From Novipirellula caenicola (lineage in GTDB: Bacteria > Planctomycetota > Planctomycetia > Pirellulales > Pirellulaceae): a stretch of 64,000 bases of DNA. The stretch is from assembly GCF_039545035.1 (NCBI RefSeq), contig NZ_BAABRO010000004.1, positions 248,001 through 312,000 of the forward strand, read 5' to 3'. The translations under genes and the position numbers were made by a program. Position 1 is the stretch's first letter; every line of letters begins with the position of its first letter. Of the stretch, positions 19,497 to 27,038 are shown piece after piece. Below the pieces are notes generated by a model. That model was not told the origin of the DNA. It saw only the letters and a program-made list of their open reading frames with translations, and ran no database searches.

Positions 19497-19560
19497 GTAG
19501 CGTAACTCGTCAAGAGTCTCGGTCATTCCAGAAAACGAAAGTCTTGACGGCTTCCGTTAC
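19497..19560. repeat. 64-bp hairpin repeat, copy A
   Basis: The repeat begins GTAGCGTAACTCGTCAAGAG and ends GTCTTGACGGCTTCCGTTAC, so its ends pair imperfectly into a hairpin. The second copy, 29925-29988, has the same length, with about ten substitutions. It lies between convergent genes. Confidence 0.75.
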
Positions 19561-19616
19561 AACCATGTGCGTCATGTTTAAAACGACGCTCCGAAAGATC
19601 AGCGACAATCACGTTA

Positions 19617-19633
19617 TGATCGCGGAGCGATCA
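19617..19633. terminator. Hairpin at the 3' end of the ABC ATPase gene
   Basis: TGATCGC (19617-19623), loop GGA, and GCGATCA (19627-19633) form a perfect 7-bp stem a few bases from the leftward gene's stop. It is a twin of the hairpin at 19440-19457. A role as terminator is tentative. Confidence 0.35.
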
Positions 19634-19637
19634 ACGA

Positions 19638-20564
19638 CTATGTGACCAGGCCTTTGGTCACGGTCATGAAGACATCTTCGAGCGTGGGATCGCGATCGTT
19701 AAACGAACGCATTCGCACGCCCGCACGGATCAATTCGTCCAACAGGTTTGCCAAGCCCTCATCATCGGTTTCCAGCTCGGCAATCACGCGAGTGGGCTCT
19801 TGCTCGAGCGACCGCAGTGCCGGACTGCTTCTTAGGATGGAAAGTCCTGCTTCCAAGCCTGTTAAAAAGTCAATTTCGACAATTCGATTGCGACGGATTT
19901 GCCGGTACACGCTGCCGATCGGACCGCTCATCAGCAATTGGCCTCGTTCGATAATGCCGATCGACGTGCAGCAATCCGCCAGCTCGGTCAGAATATGGCT
20001 GCTGATCAAAATCGTCTTGCCCATCTTACGCAGCTCTTTCAGCAACGCTTTGACTTCGATTCGCGCACGTGGATCAAGTCCCGAGGCAGGCTCATCCAAA
20101 ATCAACACGGGTGGGTCGTGCACCAGCGTCTTGGCTAGACACAAACGCTGTTTCATCCCTCGTGACAAGCCGTTGACGAAATCGTTGCGTTTGTGGCCGA
20201 GATCCAATAGCTCCAACACGTTATCAATGATCTGCTTTCGCTCGGTTCGACCGATACGATACGCCACGGCAAAGAAGTCCAAAAACTCCCACACACGCAT
20301 GCCGTCATAGACACCAAAGTTATCGGGCATGTAGCCGATCGACTGCCGCACGCCGACGGGATCCGCCATCACATCACAACCGGCGACCGATCCGCTGCCA
20401 CGACTCGCACGCAGCAATGTCGCCAGGAATCGAATCGTGGTGCTTTTCCCTGCCCCGTTGGGACCAATAAAACCAAACGTTTCCCCCGCCGCGATCTCGA
20501 GATCGATGCTCTGGACGGCAGTGAAATCGCCATAGTCTTTTCCAAATCCTTTGAGCGTGATCAT
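19638..20564 (-). CDS. ABC transporter ATP-binding protein
   Basis: A 308-residue nucleotide-binding subunit. The start at 20564 (MITLKGFGKDYG) matches the usual ABC N-terminus; an ATG at 20600 would add 12 residues. Walker A is GPNGAGKST (residue about 38), the signature is LSRGMKQRL, Walker B is VLILDEPASGLDP, and the switch His is in ISSHILTEL. The D-loop and 60-residue C-terminal extension fit the drug/lipid exporter DrrA/CcmA-like class. No permease gene is adjacent. The upstream gene, 73 bp away on the same strand, codes for a large lipoprotein with membrane segments, so the pair probably acts together. Confidence 0.92.
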   Translation of the reverse strand: MITLKGFGKDYGDFTAVQSIDLEIAAGETFGFIGPNGAGKSTTIRFLATLLRASRGSGSVAGCDVMADPVGVRQSIGYMPDNFGVYDGMRVWEFLDFFAVAYRIGRTERKQIIDNVLELLDLGHKRNDFVNGLSRGMKQRLCLAKTLVHDPPVLILDEPASGLDPRARIEVKALLKELRKMGKTILISSHILTELADCCTSIGIIERGQLLMSGPIGSVYRQIRRNRIVEIDFLTGLEAGLSILRSSPALRSLEQEPTRVIAELETDDEGLANLLDELIRAGVRMRSFNDRDPTLEDVFMTVTKGLVT

Positions 20565-20637
20565 CAGGTTTCCTGGGGCCAAACGGTGGGCGGTGAACAT
20601 TCAGTGTTGTCGTGCGGCACGACAAACACGAGCCAAA

Positions 20638-23214
20638 CTAACTCTCGGACTCATCCTCTTCAACTTCCTCGTCATCTTCATCTTCGCTTTGCGATTCCGA
20701 GTCCGAGCCCGAGTCCGCTGGATCGGTCAACGATTTCTGAAAATCGACTACCAAATTGACGTCCGACTTGGGCTCGGGCGACGGTGGGAAACGAAGATTG
20801 GCGAGCACCACCGTCTGTGCGGTGTGCTGTTTTGCCTGAGGCGTGACGGTCATTCCGGGCAGCGATTCTTCGATGCGTCCGACCAATCGCGACGAGTTCG
20901 GTGGGATCGATTTGTCAGCAAGGAATGCGTTCATCACGTGGGATATCTGAAGCGGCAGATCGGCGGACACATTCACCTCGGCATCATCGCGAAACCGCAG
21001 TTTGTTTTTCGAACCTGCCGCACAGAGCCCCACGACAGCAAGCCTGATTTGATTTTCCGCCGATTTGACTGCCACAAAAGAATCGAGCAAATCGTATTCG
21101 GTCTCGTTCACTAACGTTTCGCCGTCGAGATAGATGCCGCCGCCGAGGTCGATGATCTGTTCGGCGCGAACCATCTGCGTTTGGTTACTGCCCACAGCGA
21201 CTCCGGACAACCTCGGCCCCTCTTCGAAATCCGTTTGGAATCGAAGCGGTTCATCGACCGAGTTCGTTTGTGATTGAGCGATCGAATTTGCAACCGCATC
21301 GACGGTACTGAATTGCATGTCATACGTGCTGGACAACGAATTGTAGATGGCGATGACACGAGCAAGGTGACCGCGTTGATACCCGGGCTGGGTTTCTAGA
21401 ATGGCCAGTTCGGTTTGACTGCGTGCGAATCCAATATCAAGTTGTGCCGAACGCGCAACCCAAACCGCACCCGCAATGGCAATCACCGGTACGGTCAACC
21501 AAGCGTATTCCAGTTTGCCAAACAGACGAAAGACGAGATAGTTCAGCGGCACCAACGCGAGCAAGTAAATTCCTAGCGAGCGGACCACCAACGACGATGG
21601 CGGGATCACGATTCCCGATTCGTTTCGCAGAATCGCCTTGGTCAAATTGACCGCGTCGCTGGCGTTGTTCCATCCGCCGATTCCCATGACCGGATCGACA
21701 CGGGTCCATCGGTCGCGAGACAACCCATCGTTGGCCGGCCTTTTTTTCGAGTGTGCCTTGTTGGCCTCGCCGTTGGCGTTGTCTGCTTCAGGAGTTGGCG
21801 TGGCTGGCGATGCCGCAATCGACTTGGCCGCCGAGTCGGTTGTCGCGAGCATGGTGGTGGATTTCGCATCAGTGCGTTTAGCCTCTGAGCGATTAGCGTC
21901 TGGGCTTTTGGCGTCAGTGCTTGTAGCAGCGTGTGGGGTGTAATCGAGCAACGCATCGCGAGTGGCGATACGAAACGTCGTATTCATCGTGGGGTCGGCG
22001 TCGTACCGCTCGAAATCGGCGTATTGATGTTTCAGCAACAAATCTGTATCGATCTCGACGAACTCACGTCGTGGACGCTGTAGGATCACGGCGTTAAAGA
22101 AACTGTTGTAGGAATCCCAGTTCGAAATCCAATCGCTCATCAGATCAAACCGGGACTGCACGACGCGGCCGCGTCCGACTCGGCGATGCAGGATCAGCTT
22201 CCCGGTCCCGGCGACATCTTCGGCGTCATCAGCAAGATTTCCATCGACGGCAACTCGGGCGGTTTCGCTCTGCAACAGCGCCGTTTGTGCTTCCGTCGAT
22301 CGATCGCTCTTGACGGCCCATTGCTGAAGCAACTCCGTCGCGGATTCCGGGGCAAGTTCGATGTTGCCACGCGGGTACAGCGGCAACAGATCAACAAGCG
22401 ACGAGTCCGCGATTGCCTCCGAGCCGTCTGCACCATTGACGATCAATTGCCCGCCAAAATGAACCCAATCTGCAATCGCAGTGCTTTGTCCCGGAGTCAA
22501 CGCATCGGCCGAGATATCGTCCCACAGCACCACCGCGGTGCTGGTCCAATCGAGCATCGTTTCCGCGATCGGCAACACTTCGTCGGTGTCGGGGATCACG
22601 ATTCGATAGTTCGCCGCCTTGCTTGCGAATTCTGCCTCGGAGCGATACGGACGCTGCCAATCGGCGCCGATCAACTTTGCGAATCGTTCGGGACGATTCG
22701 TCAAAATGATAAAGAAATACTCTTCCTGCGAAAGGAATTGGAACAAGTCGGGCTGCGAATCATACACCAGCCCGCGGCCGCCTGAAAACAATTGGCTTGA
22801 AAGGAAGATGTTTTTGGAATCACCCTGCGGCAACGGAGCGAGGTTTCGATAATCAAATCGTCGCTGTTGCCCCTTGGGTAACACGATCGGGCGAACGTTG
22901 ACCAGTGCGGTGCGAGCCGCTTGCGTATCAGGACTCGATGATTTACCTAATCTTGCCCGGCTTTCCAATTGTCCGCGGACGTCCTCGCGATTGCTTTTGA
23001 GTATTTCCGAGGCCGAGAACCAATGGCCTGGTTTGATCCCGCCGCCGATTGGAGTTCGATCGGCCGGAAACGCTTGGGCGGGCAACGAGGTGAAGTCGGG
23101 CAGTGCCGCCTTTTTCTTCTCTTCTTCTTCGTCGTTTGGGGTGGAACGACATCCATCACAGCCCACGATCAGCGTGCTACACAGCAGGGCCAACAAGAGT
23201 GAAAAACGCGGCAT
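20638..23214 (-). CDS. Large lipoprotein with GATase1-like domain and membrane segments
   Basis: An 858-residue protein. The start at 23214 gives a clean lipoprotein signal MPRFSLLLALLCSTLIVGC, with a lipobox ending in Cys19. Near residues 130-330 an alternating beta/alpha region (FFIILTNRPERF, AVVLWDDIS, ADWVHFGGQLIVNG, LLPLYPRG) resembles the GATase1-like domain of gliding-type auxiliary proteins. Residues 440-520 are Ala/Thr/Asp-rich low complexity. Two hydrophobic helices follow (VRSLGIYLLALVPLNYLVF, TVPVIAIAGAVWVA). The extreme C-terminus is a run of Glu/Asp/Ser. It pairs with the ABC ATPase downstream. Family assignment is by pattern only; a role in envelope transport is inferred. Confidence 0.65.
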   Translation of the reverse strand: MPRFSLLLALLCSTLIVGCDGCRSTPNDEEEEKKKAALPDFTSLPAQAFPADRTPIGGGIKPGHWFSASEILKSNREDVRGQLESRARLGKSSSPDTQAARTALVNVRPIVLPKGQQRRFDYRNLAPLPQGDSKNIFLSSQLFSGGRGLVYDSQPDLFQFLSQEEYFFIILTNRPERFAKLIGADWQRPYRSEAEFASKAANYRIVIPDTDEVLPIAETMLDWTSTAVVLWDDISADALTPGQSTAIADWVHFGGQLIVNGADGSEAIADSSLVDLLPLYPRGNIELAPESATELLQQWAVKSDRSTEAQTALLQSETARVAVDGNLADDAEDVAGTGKLILHRRVGRGRVVQSRFDLMSDWISNWDSYNSFFNAVILQRPRREFVEIDTDLLLKHQYADFERYDADPTMNTTFRIATRDALLDYTPHAATSTDAKSPDANRSEAKRTDAKSTTMLATTDSAAKSIAASPATPTPEADNANGEANKAHSKKRPANDGLSRDRWTRVDPVMGIGGWNNASDAVNLTKAILRNESGIVIPPSSLVVRSLGIYLLALVPLNYLVFRLFGKLEYAWLTVPVIAIAGAVWVARSAQLDIGFARSQTELAILETQPGYQRGHLARVIAIYNSLSSTYDMQFSTVDAVANSIAQSQTNSVDEPLRFQTDFEEGPRLSGVAVGSNQTQMVRAEQIIDLGGGIYLDGETLVNETEYDLLDSFVAVKSAENQIRLAVVGLCAAGSKNKLRFRDDAEVNVSADLPLQISHVMNAFLADKSIPPNSSRLVGRIEESLPGMTVTPQAKQHTAQTVVLANLRFPPSPEPKSDVNLVVDFQKSLTDPADSGSDSESQSEDEDDEEVEEDESES

Positions 23215-23264
23215 GTAAAAATCTGGCAGGCGAAGGAGAGGAAATGCAACACGGTCCGATGGAA

Positions 23265-23591
23265 CTACCAACCCATGACCATATTGGATTCAATCGCCTT
23301 CCGCGCGTGTTCCAGATCGCTACCAGTTTCCATCCGATACAGACGAATCGCATTGACTTTGTCCCCCGAGGAACGGCTCAAACATTCGCGAGCCACTGCA
23401 CATGGGCTCAGATCGGGGCTGGTTAGCCCAAGCACCCCTTTGCTAATCACCCACGTGTCACGAGGCCGCTTGGTCAACCGGGCAATTTCGTCATAGGGAT
23501 AGGCGTCTGCAACCACGGACCGAGCCGCCTTTTCATCTTCGGCCCATGTGATGATGATGTGAGAGTTGGTTTCAACCTCGAATAGCGGCAT
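23265..23591 (-). CDS. Small protein with ribosomal L7/L12-like C-terminal motif
   Basis: A 108-residue protein if started at the internal Met (MPLFEVETNSHIIITW); an in-frame ATG at 23666 would add 25 residues. The first half looks like a small alpha/beta domain (IIITWAEDEKAARSVVADAYPYDEI). The second half contains KVNAIRLYRMETGSDLEHAR followed by KAIE, which lines up with the ribosomal L7/L12 C-terminal helix-turn-helix pattern (K...I...R..TG..L..A...I). Such domains occur in small non-ribosomal proteins and usually mediate protein contacts. It lies 50 bp upstream of the lipoprotein gene on the same strand and may be the first gene of that operon. Function is unknown. Confidence 0.6.
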   Translation of the reverse strand: MPLFEVETNSHIIITWAEDEKAARSVVADAYPYDEIARLTKRPRDTWVISKGVLGLTSPDLSPCAVARECLSRSSGDKVNAIRLYRMETGSDLEHARKAIESNMVMGW

Positions 23592-23836
23592 GGGTACAAG
23601 TCCTTCGGAGAGAGGGGCAGCGCGTAAATCGGCAAGGGGATCAGTCGGCAGCGAATCTTCGGCCACGAATCGCTAGTGCATGATACCGACGACGCGAATC
23701 GCTGGAAAGTTTTTGACGGTGGTTTTCGCTGGTTTTATCGGTTTCCTTCGCACAGTACAGGTGGGTCTGCAAAACCAACTAGCCCGCTACAATGGATTCA
23801 AGTGCCGATACGCCTCTTTTTTTTCGAACGCGACCG

Positions 23837-25006
23837 ATGATTTATCTTGACAACCACGCCACCACGAGATGCGATCCACGGGTCGTCGAGGCGATGTTGC
23901 CATGGTTGTCCGAGGATTTTGGGAACCCTAGCAGTGTATCTCATGAAATGGGACGCAGCGCCGCGGCGGCCGTCCAACAATCCGCAGCCACGATCGCGGC
24001 GACGTTGAATGTCCCCTCCGATTCGGTGGTCTTCACCAGCGGTGCGACCGAAAGCAATAATTTAGCCATCCGCGGTGTTTGTCTGCATCCTCGCCAAAAA
24101 AAGCGTCATTTCGTCACCGTGTCCTCCGAGCACCGCGCCGTGTTGGATGTGGGAGATGATCTGCAGCGTGACGGGTTTCGCGTGACGCGAGTCCCCGTGA
24201 TCAGCAATGGCGACGATGCAGCTGGAATCGTCGATCTAGACCAACTCGCCGAAGCAATCGATGACGACACCGCACTGGTTTCGGTGATGTGGGCCAACAA
24301 CGAAATCGGCTCGATCGCTCCGATGAAAACCATTGCCGATCTTTGCCATTCTCGCGGCGTGCTGCTGCACAGCGACGCGACGCAGGCAGTAGGCCGAATC
24401 CCGGTCGACATGCTCGATGCCGATGTGGATTTGCTGAGTGCATCGGCTCACAAGTTTTATGGCCCCAAGGGCAGCGGTTTACTGGTGGTCGGCAACGGCA
24501 ATCGCCGAGTACGATTGAAACCGCAAATCGTTGGCGGCGGACAGCAGCAGGAACGACGCAGCGGCACGCTCAACACGGCTGGAATTGTAGCGATGGCGAC
24601 GGCACTAAAATTGGCCGTCGACGAGATGCAAAGCCAATCCGAGCAGATCCGGCACATGCGAAACAAGCTATGCCAGTTGCTGTGCGATGGGATCGACGGC
24701 ATCCAAATCAATGGCATTCCACTGGATTCACCTAACCGCTTGGTGGGCAATTTAAATTTGCAACTTGAATTGATCGAAGGCGAGGCTTGGATGGCCGCAA
24801 CGCCATCGGTCGCATTCAGCAGCGGATCGGCATGTAGCAGCGTCGATGCAAAACCAAGCCACGTACTGACCGCAACCGGGCTGAGTGAATCCGAGGCACG
24901 ACGAAGTGTTCGCTTTGGAATCGGTCGGTTCAATACCGAGCAACAGATCGAGCAGGCGGCAGTGTGGTTGATCGAATCACACGCCAAACTGCGTCGCATG
25001 TCCTAG
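23837..25006 (+). CDS. Cysteine desulfurase (NifS/IscS family)
   Basis: A 389-residue PLP-dependent enzyme that removes sulfur from L-cysteine for Fe-S clusters or thiolation. The start at 23837 (MIYLDNHATTRCDP) matches the family's MxYLDNxATT opening; an earlier ATG at 23792 is unlikely. Visible residues are SGATESNN, SSEHRAVLD (cofactor His), SVMWANNEIGSI, HSDATQAVG, the PLP lysine in SASAHKFYGPKG (near residue 206), and the active-site Cys in FSSGSACSS (near residue 332). The SGSACSS loop suggests group I (IscS/NifS). No iscU or sufBCD is adjacent; the downstream gene is an oxidoreductase 59 bp away. A -10-like TACAAT is at 23788. Confidence 0.94.
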   Translation: MIYLDNHATTRCDPRVVEAMLPWLSEDFGNPSSVSHEMGRSAAAAVQQSAATIAATLNVPSDSVVFTSGATESNNLAIRGVCLHPRQKKRHFVTVSSEHRAVLDVGDDLQRDGFRVTRVPVISNGDDAAGIVDLDQLAEAIDDDTALVSVMWANNEIGSIAPMKTIADLCHSRGVLLHSDATQAVGRIPVDMLDADVDLLSASAHKFYGPKGSGLLVVGNGNRRVRLKPQIVGGGQQQERRSGTLNTAGIVAMATALKLAVDEMQSQSEQIRHMRNKLCQLLCDGIDGIQINGIPLDSPNRLVGNLNLQLELIEGEAWMAATPSVAFSSGSACSSVDAKPSHVLTATGLSESEARRSVRFGIGRFNTEQQIEQAAVWLIESHAKLRRMS

Positions 25007-25065
25007 TTGCCCAGTCTCGGCCTCTCCCAAAAAATTTCGAAATTAAAGAACAAGAGAATGTGTTT

Positions 25066-26046
25066 ATGAGTGGTGAAGGATCGATCACACGTTTCGGAGT
25101 ACTTGGCACGGGACGGATTACACGGCGATTGGTCGCCGACATCCAGTCCACCGACGGCGCCGAAGTGACGGCGATTGCCAGTCGAACCAGCGAACGAGCG
25201 CGTTGGTACGCCGATCAATACGGCATCGGAGCGTCCGTGGAAGGTTACGAGTCGCTTTTAGTACGCGATGACGTGGATGCGGTTTATGTCGCATTGCCGC
25301 CATCGATGCATGCCGAATGGGCTATCGCAGCGGCCAAAGCCGGCAAGCACGTGTTGTGCGAAAAACCGCTAACGCTTTCCACCAAACAATCGCTTGCAGT
25401 TCACTTGGCGTGTGAAGCTCACGGGGTTCGTCTACTCGACGCAACGGGTTGGCTGCACCACGAACGGACCGAGATGTTTCGCCGCTGGTTGGACGAAGGG
25501 CGGTTTGGAAAAATTGGCCACATCAGCGCCGCAGTCTCTTTTTTCCGCCCTTTCATCACCGGCGAACATCGACTGGACCCCGCGTTGGGCGGTGGATGTT
25601 TATTGGATCTCGGTTGGTACGTCTGCTCGTTAGCAAGATTTATCGCCGGCGGGTTGCCTAACCGTGTGGTCGCCGGACGCGTCGTCCGGCAAGGCGTCGC
25701 CCAGCGGATTACGGCGATGATGTGGTTCGACCATGACGTGACCGCAACGCTGTCGTGTGGTTACGACACCTCGACGCGAAAGTGGTTCGAAGTCGCCGGC
25801 AGTGACGCATCGCTGGTGTGCGATGACTTCACACGTCCTTGGCATGATCGTCCCGCCCGCTGCTGGATCCACGATGCAACCGGAGGCGTCGAGCAGTTTC
25901 CATTCGAAGGCAACCAAGAACGTCGAATGATCGCAAAATTCATCAGCGACGAACCTCTCGACGCCTATCACCAACAAGCACTCGATACCCAGCACATGAT
26001 CGATGCGATCAACGAATCGGTGGAACTTGCCCACGACGAGGTGTGA
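25066..26046 (+). CDS. Gfo/Idh/MocA-family oxidoreductase
   Basis: A 326-residue NAD(P)-dependent dehydrogenase. The start at 25066 (MSGEGSITRFGVLGTGRI) puts the Rossmann motif GVLGTGRITRRL at the N-terminus as expected; a farther upstream start would overlap the desulfurase gene. The family motif AGKHVLCEKPLTLS (EKP, nucleotide and substrate contact) is at about residues 90-105. The C-terminal beta-sheet dimer domain includes GGGCLLDLGWYVCSLARF (the GG...D.G.H-like segment, with Tyr instead of His). Substrates are usually sugars or their derivatives; the specific one cannot be read from sequence. Probably co-transcribed with the desulfurase, although the functional link is unclear. Confidence 0.9.
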   Translation: MSGEGSITRFGVLGTGRITRRLVADIQSTDGAEVTAIASRTSERARWYADQYGIGASVEGYESLLVRDDVDAVYVALPPSMHAEWAIAAAKAGKHVLCEKPLTLSTKQSLAVHLACEAHGVRLLDATGWLHHERTEMFRRWLDEGRFGKIGHISAAVSFFRPFITGEHRLDPALGGGCLLDLGWYVCSLARFIAGGLPNRVVAGRVVRQGVAQRITAMMWFDHDVTATLSCGYDTSTRKWFEVAGSDASLVCDDFTRPWHDRPARCWIHDATGGVEQFPFEGNQERRMIAKFISDEPLDAYHQQALDTQHMIDAINESVELAHDEV

Positions 26047-26196
26047 GCAGGCAACATCACAACCCGACGCTTAAGATTTAGAGTTGCGATTTTGTATTGA
26101 GTGGCAAGTCCGCAGAAGTTTAGGCACGGATCGGAAATAACTTCGTCATTCAAATTTTGTGACAAATCACGCGAGCGAAGTGATTCCTCTGTAGGA

Positions 26197-26253
26197 GGAC
26201 GAAGATACAAGTCCCGTCGTGTCACTCAGTCGCTGGGACTCGTAGCCTCGTCC
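26197..26253 (-). terminator. Long imperfect hairpin abutting the nagB stop
   Basis: GGACGAAGATACAAGTCCC (26197-26215) pairs with GGGACTCGTAGCCTCGTCC (26235-26253) at 16 of 19 positions, with a 19-base loop. The hairpin ends directly next to the leftward nagB stop codon and also lies downstream of the convergent oxidoreductase. It is either a terminator or a REP-type palindrome. Confidence 0.45.
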
Positions 26254-26254
26254 A

Positions 26255-27025
26255 CTACCGCACTAACTCACTCGCGGCGGCTTCATCCAGGACAAAGGTC
26301 ACGTCGGGATGCTGCTCGAGCCACGATGCGGGAATCGCTTCGCTGGCTGCTTCCTGCAGCGAACGCCGCACCGCTTCGGCTTTGCCATCACCTGTGGCCA
26401 ACAAGAGAATCTTTTTCGCTTCCAAGATCGTCCCAATCCCCATCGTGATCGCGGTCTTGGGCACCTCGTCGGCCGAAGCAAAGAAGCGTGCATTTTTTTC
26501 GATCGTTGACGGCGTCAACTCAACGACGCGTGTTCGAGTGCTAGGTGATGCCCCTGGTTCATTAAAGGCGATGTGTCCATTGTGGCCGATACCCAGTAAT
26601 TGCAGATCAATGCCTCCGGATGCAGCGATTTGTGCTTCGTACTGGATCGCGTGCGCGTCTGGATCGCGTGCATCCCCATCAGGAACAAAAGTGTTGTTAG
26701 GATCAATGTCGATGTGATCAAACAGTTCGGACTGCATAAAGTAGCGAAAACTCTGAGGGTGCGTTCCGCTGAGCCCGATGTATTCGTCCAGATTAAAAGA
26801 GGTCACGTCTTTGAACTGCACTTTACCGGCTCGGTAATCGTCGACGATGTTCGCATAGGTCGCGGTCGGCGTGCCGCCGGTCGCCAACCCCAAGACCATG
26901 GACGGGTTCGCGTTGACGGCCGCGACGATCATGTTTGCCACGGTGCGTGATGCGGCAGCTGCGTCTGCACAAACGATGACCTTTGCAGCATGGGCGTCCG
27001 CTGATTTCGAGACAGGCTTGTGCAT
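26255..27025 (-). CDS. nagB: Glucosamine-6-phosphate deaminase
   Basis: A 256-residue enzyme converting GlcN-6-P to fructose-6-P and ammonia, linking amino-sugar use to glycolysis. Start at 27025 (MHKPVSKSADAH). Family motifs are VLGLATGGTPTATY (phosphate loop), SFNLDEYIGLSG (the Asp of the DEY motif), and LLGIGHNGHIAFNEPG with the catalytic His. Length agrees with NagB. It follows the HD-protein gene with a 13-bp gap on the same strand, so the two form an operon together with the zinc-ribbon protein upstream. Amino-sugar turnover fits a marine planctomycete feeding on polysaccharides. Confidence 0.93.
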   Translation of the reverse strand: MHKPVSKSADAHAAKVIVCADAAAASRTVANMIVAAVNANPSMVLGLATGGTPTATYANIVDDYRAGKVQFKDVTSFNLDEYIGLSGTHPQSFRYFMQSELFDHIDIDPNNTFVPDGDARDPDAHAIQYEAQIAASGGIDLQLLGIGHNGHIAFNEPGASPSTRTRVVELTPSTIEKNARFFASADEVPKTAITMGIGTILEAKKILLLATGDGKAEAVRRSLQEAASEAIPASWLEQHPDVTFVLDEAAASELVR

Positions 27026-27038
27026 TTCATTCCTAGAG

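Noticed and set aside
20638-20700. Frameshift at the acidic end of the large lipoprotein
   Set aside because: The Glu/Asp/Ser run is in frame to a normal stop and similar tails occur in other exported proteins; no sign of an error.
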